Of a DNA stretch of 64,000 bases, positions 49,072 to 59,682 are shown one piece after another (the first letter of the stretch is position 1; the number at the start of each line of letters is the position of its first letter). The DNA comes from Mesorhizobium sp. J428 (lineage in GTDB: Bacteria > Pseudomonadota > Alphaproteobacteria > Rhizobiales > Rhizobiaceae). The stretch lies in NCBI RefSeq assembly GCF_024699925.1, contig NZ_JAJOMX010000001.1, positions 4,316,001 to 4,380,000 of the forward strand, read 5' to 3'. Below the pieces are notes generated by a model. That model was not told the origin of the DNA, did no database searches, and worked only from the letters and a program-made list of their open reading frames with translations. The translations under genes were made by a program, and so were the position numbers.

Positions 49072-50337
49072 ATGAGCAAGGTCAGCAACAGCGGCGATTC
49101 GAAGAATACGCTCTACTGCTCCTTCTGTGGGAAGAGCCAGCACGAGGTCCGCAAACTGATCGCCGGACCGACCGTATTCATCTGCGATGAATGCGTCGAG
49201 CTGTGCATGGACATCATCCGCGAGGAGAACAAGACCTCGACGCTGAAGTCGCGCGAGGGCGTTCCGACTCCGCAGGAGATCCTCAAGGTCCTCGACGACT
49301 ATGTCATCGGCCAGCCCTACGCCAAGCGCGTGCTGTCGGTGGCTGTTCACAACCACTACAAGCGTCTGGCGCATGCTTCGAAGTCGAACGACGTCGAGTT
49401 GGCCAAGTCGAATATCCTGCTGATCGGCCCGACCGGCTGTGGCAAGACGCTGCTCGCCCAGACGCTCGCCCGCATCATCGACGTGCCCTTCACGATGGCC
49501 GATGCAACGACGCTGACCGAGGCTGGCTATGTCGGCGAGGACGTCGAGAACATCATCCTGAAGCTGCTCCAGGCCGCCGACTACAATGTCGAGCGCGCCC
49601 AGCGCGGCATCGTCTACATCGACGAGATCGACAAGATCAGCCGCAAGTCAGATAACCCTTCGATCACCCGCGACGTGTCGGGCGAGGGCGTCCAGCAGGC
49701 GCTGCTCAAGATCATGGAAGGCACGGTCGCTTCCGTGCCGCCGCAGGGTGGCCGCAAGCACCCGCAGCAGGAGTTCCTGCAGGTCGACACCGCCAATATC
49801 CTGTTCATCTGCGGTGGCGCGTTCGCCGGCCTCGACCGCATCATCTCGGATCGTGGCCGCAAGACCTCGATTGGTTTCGGTGCGCTCGTCGCCTCGCCGG
49901 AGGATCGCCGCACCGGCGAGCTCTTCCGCATGGTCGAGCCGGAGGATCTGCTCAAGTTCGGCCTCATCCCGGAGTTCGTCGGCCGCTTGCCGGTGTTGGC
50001 GACGCTCGAAGACCTCGATGAGCCGGCGCTGATCCAGATTCTGACCGAGCCGAAGAACGCTCTGGTCAAGCAGTATCAGCGCCTGTTCGAGATGGAGAAC
50101 GTCGAGTTGACCTTCCACGAGAGCGCGCTGACGGCTATCGCCAAGCGCGCCATCGAGCGCAAGACCGGTGCGCGCGGCCTGCGCTCCATCATGGAGGCGA
50201 TCCTGCTCGATACGATGTTCGAGCTGCCCGCCCTCGACGGCGTTCAGGAGGTTGTGATCTCCGATGAGGTCGTGAACGGCAATGCGAGGCCGCTCTACAT
50301 CTACTCCGAGAAGGAGCAGAAGAGCGCGAGCGCGTGA
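49072..50337 (+). CDS. clpX: ATP-dependent Clp protease ATP-binding subunit ClpX
   Basis: AAA+ unfoldase that feeds ClpP. 421 residues. Zinc-binding domain with C16, C19, C38 and C41; Walker A GPTGCGKT at 119-126; Walker B and sensor regions ([19 protein letters not shown]). The RKH loop and IGF-type ClpP-binding region are in place ([10 protein letters not shown]). Ends with a small terminator. Conserved between clpP and lon. Confidence 0.98.
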   Translation: MSKVSNSGDSKNTLYCSFCGKSQHEVRKLIAGPTVFICDECVELCMDIIREENKTSTLKSREGVPTPQEILKVLDDYVIGQPYAKRVLSVAVHNHYKRLAHASKSNDVELAKSNILLIGPTGCGKTLLAQTLARIIDVPFTMADATTLTEAGYVGEDVENIILKLLQAADYNVERAQRGIVYIDEIDKISRKSDNPSITRDVSGEGVQQALLKIMEGTVASVPPQGGRKHPQQEFLQVDTANILFICGGAFAGLDRIISDRGRKTSIGFGALVASPEDRRTGELFRMVEPEDLLKFGLIPEFVGRLPVLATLEDLDEPALIQILTEPKNALVKQYQRLFEMENVELTFHESALTAIAKRAIERKTGARGLRSIMEAILLDTMFELPALDGVQEVVISDEVVNGNARPLYIYSEKEQKSASA

Positions 50338-50363
50338 TCGCTTCGCTCCTGGAATGCTTGCAG

Positions 50364-50386
50364 ACGGCGCCTACGGGCGCCGTTTC
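50364..50386 (+). terminator. Terminator after clpX
   Basis: Stem ACGGCGCC / GGCGCCGT with loop TACG, followed by TTC. It starts 26 bases after the clpX stop. Confidence 0.7.
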
Positions 50387-50611
50387 TGTCTGCCGGGGCA
50401 GGGCGACCTGCCCGGATGGCTGGTTCGGCCACGGGACGGGCCGGCCACTTGATATTGCACTGCGATGCATCCACTTAAGCCGGGTAAGGACGCTCGTCCG
50501 GTTCCGTGCTGAAAATCCCTTGTGAGATACAAAGGTAGGCGGATCGGCCAGCGGCCGCTAATATGAGATTCGTGGTTGGCTGAAGGCGGCCGCGAAAGAA
50601 AGGCAAGAACC

Positions 50612-53026
50612 ATGGCAAGGCAATCCAGCTCTTCGGGAAGCGGCGTGTTCGCGGTCCTTCCGCTGCGCGATATCGTGGTCTTCCCACACATGATCGTGCC
50701 CCTCTTCGTGGGCCGCGAGAAGTCCATCCGCGCGCTGGAAGAGGTCATGGGATCCGACAAGCAGATCCTGCTTGCGACGCAGATGAATGCTGCCGACGAC
50801 GATCCGGAACCCGACGCGATCTACGACGTCGGCACGCTCGCCAATGTGCTTCAGCTCCTCAAGTTGCCCGACGGCACCGTCAAGGTCCTGGTCGAAGGCG
50901 TGTCGCGCGCAAAGGTGATCGCGTTTACCGATCGCGAAGACTATCATGAGGCCCGCGCCGAGGTTCTGAACGAGCCGGCGGAGGAAGAGGTCGAGATCGA
51001 GGCGCTGGCGCGCTCCGTTGTCTCCGACTTCGAGAACTATGTGAAGCTGAACAAGAAGATCTCGCCCGAGGTCATCGCTGCGGTCGGCCAGATCGAGGAT
51101 TACTCCAAGCTCGCCGACACAATCGCCTCGCATCTCGCGATCAAGATCCCCGAGAAGCAGGAGATGCTCTCGACTCTGTCCGTGAAGGACCGGCTCGAGA
51201 AGGCCATGGGCCACATGGAGTCCGAAATCTCTGTCCTGCAGGTGGAGAAGCGCATCCGCTCGCGCGTCAAGCGCCAGATGGAGAAGACCCAGCGCGAATA
51301 CTACCTCAACGAGCAGATGAAGGCGATCCAGAAGGAGCTCGGCGAGGGCGAAGACGGCCGTGACGAGGCGACGGAGATCGAGGAGCGTATAAAGAAGACC
51401 AAGCTTTCGAAGGAGGCCCGCGAGAAGGCGGAGGCCGAGCTGAAGAAGCTCCGGTCCATGTCGCCGATGTCGGCGGAGGCCACCGTCGTGCGCAACTATC
51501 TCGACTGGCTGCTGTCGATCCCGTGGGGAAAGCGGACGAAGGTCAAGTATGACCTCGACCTGGCTCAGAACGTGCTCGACACCGATCACTTCGGTCTCGA
51601 CAAGGTCAAGGACCGCATCGTCGAATATCTCGCGGTGCAGAGCCGCCAGAACAAGATGAAGGGCCCGATCCTGTGCCTCGTCGGACCTCCCGGCGTCGGC
51701 AAGACCTCGCTCGCCAAGTCGATCGCCAAGGCGACCGGCCGTGAGTATGTCCGCATGGCGCTCGGCGGCGTGCGTGACGAGGCGGAGATCCGCGGTCACC
51801 GCCGCACCTATATCGGCTCGATGCCCGGCAAGGTCATCCAGTCGATGAAGAAGGCGAAGAAGTCCAACCCGCTCTTCCTGCTTGACGAGATCGACAAGAT
51901 GGGCATGGACTTCCGTGGCGACCCGTCATCGGCCTTGCTGGAGGTTCTCGATCCTGAGCAGAACTCGACGTTCATGGACCACTACCTCGAGGTCGAATAC
52001 GACCTGTCGAGCGTGATGTTCGTGACGACGGCGAATACGCTGAACATTCCGCCGGCCCTGATGGACCGCATGGAGATCATCCGTATCGCCGGCTACACCG
52101 AGGACGAGAAGGTCGAGATCGCCAAGCGGCACCTGCTGCCGAAGGCAATCCGGGATCACGCGCTGCAGCCGAACGAGTTCTCGGTCTCCGAGGACGCGAT
52201 CCGGGCGATCATCCAGACCTACACCCGCGAGGCCGGCGTGCGCTCGCTTGAGCGGGAACTGATGAAGCTCGGCCGCAAGGCGGTGACGGAGATCCTGCGC
52301 AAGAAGACCGAAAAGGTCGAGGTCACGGCAGCGAATATCGCCGACTATCTCGGCGTGCCGCGCTTCCGCTACGGCCAGGCCGAGGCTGACGATCAGGTCG
52401 GCGTGGTGACGGGTCTTGCCTGGACTGAGGTCGGCGGTGAACTGCTCACGATCGAAGGCGTCATGATGCCCGGCAAGGGCCGTATGACGGTGACCGGCAA
52501 CCTGAAGGACGTGATGAAGGAATCGATCTCGGCGGCGGCGTCCTACGTCCGTTCGCGGGCGCTCGATTTCGGGCTGGAGCCGCCGCTTTTCGACAAGCGC
52601 GACATCCACGTCCACGTGCCGGAAGGCGCGACGCCGAAGGACGGTCCGTCCGCCGGCATCGCGATGGTGACGGCGATCGTCTCGGTGCTGACCGGTATCC
52701 CGGTCAAGGCCGATGTGGCGATGACCGGCGAGGTCACGTTGCGCGGACGCGTCCTGCCGATCGGTGGCCTTAAGGAAAAGCTGCTCGCTGCTCTGAGAGG
52801 TGGCATCAAGAAGGTGCTGATCCCCGAGGAGAACGCCAAGGACTTGGCCGATATCCCGGACAACGTGAAGAGCGGGATGGAGATCATTCCGGTCAGCCGG
52901 GTGGGCGAGGTTCTGCGCCATGCGCTCGTGCGCATGCCTGAGCCGATCGAGTGGACCGAGCCGGTAGAGACCGCCGTCAAGGCGCCGATCGCCGAGGATG
53001 TGGCCGGCATTGGCGTGGCGCACTAG
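50612..53026 (+). CDS. lon: ATP-dependent protease Lon (La)
   Basis: Degrades damaged and regulatory proteins. 804 residues: substrate-binding N-domain (~10-205, [20 protein letters not shown]), coiled coil, AAA+ domain with Walker A GPPGVGKT (358-365) and LLDEIDKM, and proteolytic domain with catalytic Ser680 in GPSAG and Lys in GGLKEK. Start ATG 50612, 36 bases after an in-frame upstream ATG, gives the canonical short N-terminus. Terminator follows. Confidence 0.98.
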   Translation: MARQSSSSGSGVFAVLPLRDIVVFPHMIVPLFVGREKSIRALEEVMGSDKQILLATQMNAADDDPEPDAIYDVGTLANVLQLLKLPDGTVKVLVEGVSRAKVIAFTDREDYHEARAEVLNEPAEEEVEIEALARSVVSDFENYVKLNKKISPEVIAAVGQIEDYSKLADTIASHLAIKIPEKQEMLSTLSVKDRLEKAMGHMESEISVLQVEKRIRSRVKRQMEKTQREYYLNEQMKAIQKELGEGEDGRDEATEIEERIKKTKLSKEAREKAEAELKKLRSMSPMSAEATVVRNYLDWLLSIPWGKRTKVKYDLDLAQNVLDTDHFGLDKVKDRIVEYLAVQSRQNKMKGPILCLVGPPGVGKTSLAKSIAKATGREYVRMALGGVRDEAEIRGHRRTYIGSMPGKVIQSMKKAKKSNPLFLLDEIDKMGMDFRGDPSSALLEVLDPEQNSTFMDHYLEVEYDLSSVMFVTTANTLNIPPALMDRMEIIRIAGYTEDEKVEIAKRHLLPKAIRDHALQPNEFSVSEDAIRAIIQTYTREAGVRSLERELMKLGRKAVTEILRKKTEKVEVTAANIADYLGVPRFRYGQAEADDQVGVVTGLAWTEVGGELLTIEGVMMPGKGRMTVTGNLKDVMKESISAAASYVRSRALDFGLEPPLFDKRDIHVHVPEGATPKDGPSAGIAMVTAIVSVLTGIPVKADVAMTGEVTLRGRVLPIGGLKEKLLAALRGGIKKVLIPEENAKDLADIPDNVKSGMEIIPVSRVGEVLRHALVRMPEPIEWTEPVETAVKAPIAEDVAGIGVAH

Positions 53027-53057
53027 GGCGCTCTGCCTCGATAGACACACAGTATGG

Positions 53058-53087
53058 ACGGGCCGGAATCACATTCCGGCCCGTTTG
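53058..53087 (+). terminator. Terminator after lon
   Basis: Perfect 12-base stem ACGGGCCGGAAT / ATTCCGGCCCGT with loop CAC, followed by TTT. It lies 32 bases after the lon stop. Confidence 0.88.
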
Positions 53088-53153
53088 TCATGAGGCAGGT
53101 CGAAAAAACGCTGGAAAACCGCCGCCCTTCTCGGTTTTGCCTCACTTTCCTTG

Positions 53154-53182
53154 TTGGTCGGGGCGGTCCGAAAAACTAATGT
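53154..53182 (+). promoter_or_regulatory. Candidate promoter of hupB
   Basis: TTGGTC (53154-53159), spacer of 17, TAATGT (53177-53182), 55 bases before the start codon. Partial matches in both boxes. Confidence 0.35.
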
Positions 53183-53236
53183 TTCGCTTCGCCGGATGAG
53201 TCGTTAGTTCCGGTCTTCACGAGGAAGGGATACTTC

Positions 53237-53509
53237 ATGAACAAGAATGAGTTGGTCGCCGCCGTCGCCGAACAGGCGAAGGTTTCGAAGGCGGACGCCG
53301 CCACTGCCGTCGATGCGGTGTTCGACGTGATCACCCGCGAGCTCAAGTCGGGCGGCGACGTGCGTCTCGTCGGTTTCGGCAATTTCGCCGTGACCAAGCG
53401 CGAGGCATCCACGGGCCGTAACATCCGCACGGGCGAACCGGTGCAGATCGCGGCGCGCAACGTGCCGAAGTTTACGGCCGGCAAGGGCCTCAAGGACGCC
53501 GTCAACTAA
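53237..53509 (+). CDS. hupB: DNA-binding protein HU
   Basis: Nucleoid-associated DNA-bending protein, 90 residues, typical HU length. MNKNELVAAVAEQAKVSKAD at the start and the DNA-binding arm with RNIRTGEPVQIAARNVPKF. HU rather than IHF by its start and by the usual lon-hupB order. ATG follows a GAGGAAGGG-type ribosome site at 53220-53230. Terminator 30 bases after the stop. Confidence 0.97.
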   Translation: MNKNELVAAVAEQAKVSKADAATAVDAVFDVITRELKSGGDVRLVGFGNFAVTKREASTGRNIRTGEPVQIAARNVPKFTAGKGLKDAVN

Positions 53510-53538
53510 GACGGCCGGTTCTTTGAAGGATCGATCAA

Positions 53539-53564
53539 AGCCGGGCTTGCCCGGCTTTTTTCTT
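53539..53564 (+). terminator. Terminator after hupB
   Basis: Stem AAAGCCGGG / CCCGGCTTT with loop CTTG and a run of T (53558-53563). Confidence 0.9.
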
Positions 53565-53727
53565 GTGCGATGAAATAGGATCTTCCGATCTTCCGTCGTC
53601 ATATGTAGACGCGCATTTTTCAGCTGGGTAGAAGTCTGATCTCCCATTTGGATTGTCAGAAGCTATTGATTCGTGTCGCTGGTTTCAATGTGACTGCGCC
53701 GTCTCGCGAATTGGAGTTGTTGATCGG

Positions 53728-54858
53728 ATGTCAGCGAAGGTCAGAGATCACAGCATTGACCACATGCGGGCCCTCGCAGCCGCTCTGGTCTTTTACTGGC
53801 ATGGCATCCATCAGCGAGGTGTGAAGTTCACTACTGTTCCGGATAATTGGGTTCTTAGCGTATTTGAAGAGGGGTGGATCGGCGTCACGCTGTTCATAAC
53901 AATAACTGGATTCATATTTACTACCATAACTGCAGGAAGTGATGTCGACTATCTAAGATTCATGCGTAATCGTATTCTACGTATTCTCCCTTTGATGTTC
54001 ATCATAATGCTATTTTATGTAACTTTCAGAAATATGGAAACTAACAGCTTGTTTTTATTTTTCAATTTGTTAGGAGGAGGGCTGATTCCCGGTGCGTGGA
54101 CACTCGCCGTCGAATTTCAGTTCTATATAGCTTACCCTTATCTGAGAAATCGCCTTGTATATGAAAGATTTAGGCAAACTGTTTTCGCTTGCATAGGATT
54201 GTCGCTCTTCTTTTTCTTCTTTAGGTATTGTTTTTTTGTGTCCAGAGGCCATGTTCAAGCATTAAGTTATTGGACGATATTTGGGCAGATAGATGCATTT
54301 TTGTCCGGTATTTTGGGTGGCCTGATATATCTCCGCGCTAAGAAGACCCCCGTCGCTCATCAGCGAAAAATAGCTGGGCTGGTGTTCGCGATCTCGGGTT
54401 TCGTCTTCTTGTTCGCTATGTCGTGGTTCAATGCGCGCGGGGGATTCTATGGAACTTCCAAGTCGCCGATCTGGCTAGTCTGGCTAACATTTATGTCTGT
54501 CCTGTGTGGTGCAATAATTACGTCATATGTGATCCTCATGAAGGGGATAAAGAACCGACTTTCCAGATGGGTCGGGTATGTTGGGGAAATTTCATACAGC
54601 ACCTATCTTCTGCATTTCCTTACCCTCGGTGTTATAAGTAATGTATACGCAAGATATATCGACTATCAGTTCTCTGAGGATTTATTATTGAATCAGACGA
54701 TTATAATATTTACGTTTCATTATCCCTTGACCTTATTATTAAGCGCAATTTCATATGAGGTTGTAGAAAAGGCGTTCCATCATAAGACGGATTATCTTCG
54801 GCCACGGATAAGTCTTGGCGCAGACCCGAAGCAGCTTCTCTTGGCGGCATCGCGCTAA
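53728..54858 (+). CDS. AT-rich acyltransferase 3 family membrane protein, probably acquired
   Basis: 376 residues from ATG 53728 (GGAG at 53712-53715; an in-frame upstream TTG is less likely). Acyltransferase 3 fold: HSIDHMRALAAALVFYWHG at the start with the conserved Arg and His, about ten membrane helices (GWIGVTLFITITGFIF and others), and WTLAVEFQFYIAYP. O-acylates a surface sugar; target unknown. Base composition is strikingly lower in G+C than the neighbours, with many A/T-ending codons (TTA, ATA, AGA), a clear sign of transfer from another genome. It lies between the HU terminator and tRNA-Val, with no integrase or transposase. Confidence 0.85.
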   Translation: MSAKVRDHSIDHMRALAAALVFYWHGIHQRGVKFTTVPDNWVLSVFEEGWIGVTLFITITGFIFTTITAGSDVDYLRFMRNRILRILPLMFIIMLFYVTFRNMETNSLFLFFNLLGGGLIPGAWTLAVEFQFYIAYPYLRNRLVYERFRQTVFACIGLSLFFFFFRYCFFVSRGHVQALSYWTIFGQIDAFLSGILGGLIYLRAKKTPVAHQRKIAGLVFAISGFVFLFAMSWFNARGGFYGTSKSPIWLVWLTFMSVLCGAIITSYVILMKGIKNRLSRWVGYVGEISYSTYLLHFLTLGVISNVYARYIDYQFSEDLLLNQTIIIFTFHYPLTLLLSAISYEVVEKAFHHKTDYLRPRISLGADPKQLLLAASR

Positions 54859-54937
54859 GCGATGCCGATGGCTGTCGTGCAATAGGCTCAAGCAAGTTTG
54901 GCTCTATCAACTCGCTGTTGAAAGAAGACCAAGGAAA

Positions 54938-55012
54938 TGGTGGGCGATGTAGGGATTGAACCTACGACCCCACCCGTGTGAAGGGTGTGCTCTCCCGCTG
55001 AGCTAATCGCCC
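54938..55012 (-). tRNA. tRNA-Val (CAC)
   Basis: 75 bases including encoded CCA. Acceptor GGGCGAT/ATCGCCC, T-arm GTAGGTTCAATCCCTAC, anticodon stem CACCC/GGGTG with loop TTCACAC, so the anticodon is CAC. Its 3' end faces the AT-rich acyltransferase gene. Confidence 0.97.
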
Positions 55013-55099
55013 GCCGCAGGACCAGGTCCCGGACTGGCGGCGATATAGTTCGGCTGCGGGCCGTTCGTCAACACCGGAATGCAATAGCGGCTCCGCGGA

Positions 55100-55784
55100 T
55101 CATCCGCCTGTGGACGAGATCAGCCGCTTGGCCAGGTCGACGGTCAACTCGTCGAAATGCGAAATCACCACGCTCGGCTCAAATTCGCGCACGTGGCGGT
55201 CCGTATAGCCGAAGTCCACCGCCACGACCGGGATACCCGCCGCCTTGGCGGTGTCGATGTCGGTGCGGGAATCGCCGACCATGACGGCGCGATCGTGGTC
55301 TGCGCCCGCGAGCCGGATCGTCTCGATGAGGTGACGCGGGTCGGGTTTCCGGAAATCGAACGTATCCTGACCGCAGATCGCACCGAAATAGCCGGCCACG
55401 CCCGTGCCCGCCAGTAAGCGCCGTGAAAGGGCTTCGGTCTTGTTGGTACACACCGCCAGTAGGAACCCGGCAGCAACAAAGCGGTCCAGTGCCTCTACCG
55501 CGCCCGGATAGGGCTTAGACCGGCCAGGCATGCTGGCGCCGTAGTGCTCGAGGAACAGCGCGAACAGGCGGTCGTGCTCGTCGACCGGCAGGGGTACGCC
55601 GGTTCGCCTGGTAGGCCCGCTCGATCATCACGCGCGCTCCGAGGCCTGCATTGTTACGGTGGGCGGCCGGGTCGACGACCGGGACGCCGGCCGAGGTCAG
55701 CGCGTGGTTGAGGCTATCGACAAGGTCAGGCGCGGTGTCGATCAGGGTGCCGTCGAGATCGAAGACGATGATGGGCTGGCTCAT
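55100..55784 (-). pseudogene. gph: Phosphoglycolate phosphatase, frameshifted
   Basis: HAD-superfamily phosphatase that removes 2-phosphoglycolate made by oxygenase or DNA repair reactions. HAD motif [18 protein letters not shown] at the start (from 55784), motif II VCTNKTE, motif III/IV KPDPRHL and VMVGDSRTDIDTAKAAGIP. The frame changes near 55600 ([10 protein letters not shown] / [12 protein letters not shown]), where one base is gained; the downstream half reads on to TGA 55100. Sequence error likely; about 227 residues if repaired. Adjacent to rpiA, which reads away from it. Confidence 0.8.
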
Positions 55785-55886
55785 GCTGCGGGGATAGACG
55801 CAGCCGCGACCTCACGCAATATGCGGCAAGCCTTGCGCCTGCCGCGAGACGTGCTAGAGCGGCCGCGGATGGCCGTCGGAGGGCAG

Positions 55887-56585
55887 ATGGACGCGAAGGC
55901 GATGAAGATCGAGGCGGCGAGGGCTGCGCTCGAACATGTGACGTCCGGCATGAGGCTCGGCATAGGCACGGGCTCGACCGCGGAGGAGTTCGTCCGTCTC
56001 CTCGCCGTCAAAGTCGCTGAAGGTATGAAGATTATCGGCGTGCCCACTTCGGAGCGCACGGCAGCCTTGTGCGTGCAATTGGGTGTGCCGCTCTCCACGC
56101 TCGAGGAGACTCCGGAACTCGACATTACGATCGACGGCGCCGACGAGATCGACGCTGATCTGTCGCTTATCAAGGGTGGTGGCGGGGCCCTGTTGCGGGA
56201 GAAGATCGTCGCTTCCGCTTCTGCGAAGATGATCGTCATCGCCGACGAGTCGAAGATCGTCGACACGCTCGGCCGCTTTCCTTTGCCGGTCGAAGTGAAC
56301 CGCTTCGGTCTGAAGGCGACTGAGATCGCCGTGCGAAAGGCTGCTGCGTCGCTGGGCCTGTCGGGCCCGCTGACATTGCGGATGACGGGCGGCGAACCAT
56401 TTGTTACAGATGGCGGCCATTTGATCCTCGATGCATCTTTTGGCCGCATTCCGGACGCAAGAGCGCTGTCCGATGCGTTGCACGCCATCCCCGGCGTGGT
56501 CGAGCATGGTCTATTTCTGGGTCTAGCGGACCTGGCCGTCATAGCGGGTTCCACCGGAATCCGGACGCTTGTTCCCGCCCGCTGA
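55887..56585 (+). CDS. rpiA: Ribose-5-phosphate isomerase A
   Basis: Interconverts ribose-5-phosphate and ribulose-5-phosphate in the pentose phosphate pathway. 232 residues from ATG 55887 (GGAGGG upstream; ATG 55869 is possible). Motifs [32 protein letters not shown] and PVEVNRFG are those of RpiA, including the catalytic Asp and Lys/Glu region. It precedes an exported protein by 20 bases. Confidence 0.96.
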   Translation: MDAKAMKIEAARAALEHVTSGMRLGIGTGSTAEEFVRLLAVKVAEGMKIIGVPTSERTAALCVQLGVPLSTLEETPELDITIDGADEIDADLSLIKGGGGALLREKIVASASAKMIVIADESKIVDTLGRFPLPVEVNRFGLKATEIAVRKAAASLGLSGPLTLRMTGGEPFVTDGGHLILDASFGRIPDARALSDALHAIPGVVEHGLFLGLADLAVIAGSTGIRTLVPAR

Positions 56586-56605
56586 ACAGGGAGTCTGAGG
56601 TTATC

Positions 56606-57193
56606 ATGGTGCCATTCAATCGTTCCCGCCGCGTCGTTGCCGCGCTGGCCGCCGTGGCGATTCTGGCAGGAGGCTCCTTTGCATCCGCGCAGGAGATTTC
56701 GGAGGCCCACCTGAAGGCCGCGCGCGCGGCGATCACCTCGATCAGGGCGACGGATTCGATGGATTCGATCCTGCCGCAGGCTAACCAGATGCTAAAGATC
56801 GAGCTGATCCAGAAGAACCCGAATCTGGAAGAGGACATCGTCCGCATCGTTGATGAGGAGACGTTGGCGATCGCACCGCGTCGCGGCGACCTCGAGAAGG
56901 AAGTGGCGACTGCCTTCGCCAAGGCGTTCACCGAGCAGGAACTCACTGAGATCGCGGCGTTCCACAATTCGCCGACCGGCAAGAAGTTCCTGTCCGACAG
57001 CCCGATCGTCGGCCGTGAGGTGAGCAAGGCCGTCGACATCTGGCAGCTCGGCATCGCCCGCGACCTGTCGCAGGCCGTTGCCAAGAAACTGGCCGAGGTT
57101 GCGCCGGCTGCTCAGCCGCCGGCCCCGGTCGAAGCTCCGCCGGCCAACGGCCAGGCACCGGCGTCGCCGACCCTGACGCCGCCGGCCCAGTAA
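56606..57193 (+). CDS. DUF2059 exported protein
   Basis: 195 residues with a Sec signal peptide (residues 1-27, cleavage after FASA). The DUF2059 domain covers ~80-140 ([20 protein letters not shown]). The last 30 residues are a Pro/Ala-rich tail. Function unknown; it is exported to the periplasm. 20 bases after rpiA, so possibly in one operon, and closed by a strong terminator. Confidence 0.88.
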   Translation: MVPFNRSRRVVAALAAVAILAGGSFASAQEISEAHLKAARAAITSIRATDSMDSILPQANQMLKIELIQKNPNLEEDIVRIVDEETLAIAPRRGDLEKEVATAFAKAFTEQELTEIAAFHNSPTGKKFLSDSPIVGREVSKAVDIWQLGIARDLSQAVAKKLAEVAPAAQPPAPVEAPPANGQAPASPTLTPPAQ

Positions 57194-57214
57194 GCCGGAT
57201 CATCCGCTTTCGTG

Positions 57215-57242
57215 AAAGCCCGGGCGTCGCCCGGGCTTTTCT
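57215..57242 (+). terminator. Terminator after the DUF2059 gene
   Basis: Stem AAAGCCCGGG / CCCGGGCTTT with loop CGTCG and trailing TTC. Confidence 0.85.
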
Positions 57243-57297
57243 TTGGCGCCGCAGGGACTACCTGCCACAGAGCGCAGAAGGCGGAACGAGGCATTTC

Positions 57298-58688
57298 ATG
57301 GCAGCTTACGACTACGATCTTTTCGTCATCGGCGGAGGCTCTGGCGGTGTGCGCGCCGCGCGTGTAACGGCGAGCCTCGGCAAGCGTGTCGGCGTCGCGG
57401 AGGATGCCGGTTTGGCGGCACCTGCGTGATCAGGGGCTGCGTGCCGAAGAAGCTGTTCGTCTATGCCTCGCAGCACCCCGAACATTTCGAGGATGCAGTT
57501 GGCTATGGCTGGAGCGTCGGCGAAACGTCGTTCAACTGGCCGACGTTGATCGCCAACAAGGATCGCGAGATCGCGCGGCTGGAAGCGATCTACAAGGGTG
57601 GCATCGACCGTGCCGGCGGCGACACATTCCAGAGCCGGGCTACGCTGGTCGATGCGCATACGGTGCGTATCGAGGCGGAGAACCGCACGGTGACGGCCGA
57701 GCATATCCTGATCGCCACCGGCGGCCGCCCCAATCCGCATGCCGCCCTGCCTGGGCACGAGCACTGCATCCTGTCGGACGACGCATTCCATCTCGCCGAG
57801 CTGCCCAAGTCGATCATCATCGCGGGCGGCGGCTACATCGCCGTCGAATTCGCCAACATCTTTCACGGGCTCGGCGTCGAGACGACGCTGGTCTATCGCG
57901 GCAAGGAGATCCTTGGTCGCTTCGATCACGATCTGCGCCACATGTTGCATGAGACGATGGAAGGGAAGGGCATTCGCATTCTCTGCCAGACGCTGTTCGA
58001 AAAGATTGAGAAGCGGGATGACGGCAAGCTCGTGGCCTATCTCAACGAGGGCGAGCCGATCGTCGCCGATCAGGTGATGCTGGCCCTGGGCCGTATGCCC
58101 AACACCGAAAACCTCGGCCTCGAAGCGGCGGGCGTCGAACTCGGCAAGCTGGGCGAGATCGTCGTCGACGACTATTCGCGCACGACCGTCCCCAACATTT
58201 TTGCCGTGGGCGACGTCACCAACCGCGTCCAGCTCACGCCGGTAGCGATCCACGAGGCGATGTGCTTCGTGGACACCGTGTTCAAGGGTAAGCCGACCCG
58301 TCCGGATTTCGAGGCGGTCGCGACGGCGGTCTTCTCACAGCCGGAGATCGGCACGGTGGGCCTTTCTGAAGAGGATGCGGCGAAGGAATATGACGAGGTC
58401 GAAGTCTATCGCGCTGTCTTCCGCCCGATGCGTAACATCCTGCCGGGCCGGCAGGAGAAGATGCTGACCAAGCTCGTGGTCGACGCCAAGAGCCGCGTCG
58501 TGCTGGGTGCGCATATCCTTGGTCCGGACGCCGGCGAGATGGCGCAACTGCTCGGCATCGTCGTCAAGGGCAGGCTCACAAAGGACGTGGTCGACGCGAC
58601 TATGGCGGTGCACCCGACCGCTGCCGAGGAACTAGTGACGATGTACCAGCCGACCTACCGCCTGAAGGGCGGCGAGCGCGTTGGCTGA
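57298..58688 (+). pseudogene. gor: Glutathione-disulfide reductase, frameshifted near the N-terminus
   Basis: NADPH-dependent flavoenzyme that keeps glutathione reduced. ATG 57298 opens [20 protein letters not shown] (FAD motif) in frame 1; near 57405-57415 one base is missing and frame 3 continues with [20 protein letters not shown], which contains the redox-active Cys pair. After that the protein is intact: IIIAGGGYIAVEFA for NADPH, FAVGDVTN, and the C-terminal HPTAAEELVTM with the catalytic His. A broken housekeeping gene suggests a sequence error. ~463 residues if repaired. Confidence 0.9.
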
Positions 58689-58694
58689 AAGTTC

Positions 58695-59600
58695 CTAGGC
58701 CGGCTTGCCGATCCGGGTGGGCCGGCCGTCAAGCAGCCATCCGATCAGATCGGGCCACAACGTCGTGGCGAACCGCGAGCGGAAGTAGCCGAGGTGCCCG
58801 ATCGGCTGGCCGGTATCTTCCGGCGATATCCAGCGTTGCTCGATCGGGGCGTTCGCATAATGGGCCATCAGCGCCGCGACCGCCCGTCGTGTTCCCCAGA
58901 CATCATCCTCCATGCCGAGCGACAGGATCGGCGTGCGCACGTCCTTGAAACGCGCAGTCTCAACCAAGGTGGGATCGTCGAAGAAATAGTCCGGCTTCGA
59001 GCACCAGCGCGCCCAGTCGCGAAACACGGTGCCTGGGATCGGTTCGCCGATGCCGAGCCATTTTGGCGTATGGCCGAAGGCCAGCGACACCGGCACGCCA
59101 ACGCCAAGCATGCGCCATTTGGCGGCGCGATCATCGAGCCCGCCGAAATAACCTGACATGGTCGCGACCATCCCATAGCGCTCGAAGCGTTCCGAAATGC
59201 CACACAGGCCCAGAGCCTGGCCGCCGTAGGATTGTCCGACGCCCACCATCGCATGGCCAGGCATTACCCTTTCCAGTGCCGCCGCGGCGGCCGGCAGGTC
59301 GAGCAGGGCCCAGTCCTTCATGCCGATCCGCGTCTTCCACCCGGGCGGTGGGTTGGAGCCACCCGTGCCGCGGTAGTCGTAGATCAAGGCGGCACGGGCA
59401 CCGGCCGCAACGATGGCCGAGGCAAAGCCGGCATACAGGCCGCGCGGCACGGCTGTTGCCGAGGAGATCAGCACAAGCGGTCCGCTGCCGGTGCCCTCGA
59501 ACAGGGTTCCGGACAGCGAGAAGTTGTCAGTTGCACCGAAGCGGATGTCCGTCTTCGAGACCGAGTGAGGCGCGGCAGGAGGCTGGCTGTGAGCGGTCAT
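58695..59600 (-). CDS. Alpha/beta hydrolase
   Basis: 301 residues. Nucleophile elbow GVGQSYGGQALG (Ser in GQSYG), catalytic Asp probably in SLGMEDDVWG, and His in GHLGYFR near the C-terminus. Resembles serine aminopeptidase/esterase-type hydrolases without a signal peptide. Substrate unknown. Its upstream region has a perfect 16-base palindrome 34 bases before the start codon, so it is under specific control. Confidence 0.85.
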   Translation of the reverse strand: MTAHSQPPAAPHSVSKTDIRFGATDNFSLSGTLFEGTGSGPLVLISSATAVPRGLYAGFASAIVAAGARAALIYDYRGTGGSNPPPGWKTRIGMKDWALLDLPAAAAALERVMPGHAMVGVGQSYGGQALGLCGISERFERYGMVATMSGYFGGLDDRAAKWRMLGVGVPVSLAFGHTPKWLGIGEPIPGTVFRDWARWCSKPDYFFDDPTLVETARFKDVRTPILSLGMEDDVWGTRRAVAALMAHYANAPIEQRWISPEDTGQPIGHLGYFRSRFATTLWPDLIGWLLDGRPTRIGKPA

Positions 59601-59633
59601 GATCCCCTCCTCGAAAACAGGATGAGGCTACCA

Positions 59634-59649
59634 TTGACGTTAACGTCAA
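59634..59649. promoter_or_regulatory. Perfect 16-base palindrome, operator for the hydrolase gene
   Basis: TTGACGTTAACGTCAA, a complete inverted repeat, lies upstream of the hydrolase start (59600) and followed by AAGTCAAG. The ACGT cores resemble sites of MerR-type (LiuR-like) or TetR-type regulators of acid catabolism; the regulator is not in the window. Confidence 0.6.
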
Positions 59650-59682
59650 AGTCAAGAAGATTGTTTCGCTTTGAACAAAGGC

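Noticed and set aside
53510..55012. Integrative element at tRNA-Val with attachment sites
   Set aside because: No integrase and no second copy of the tRNA 3' end could be found; only the base composition suggests transfer.
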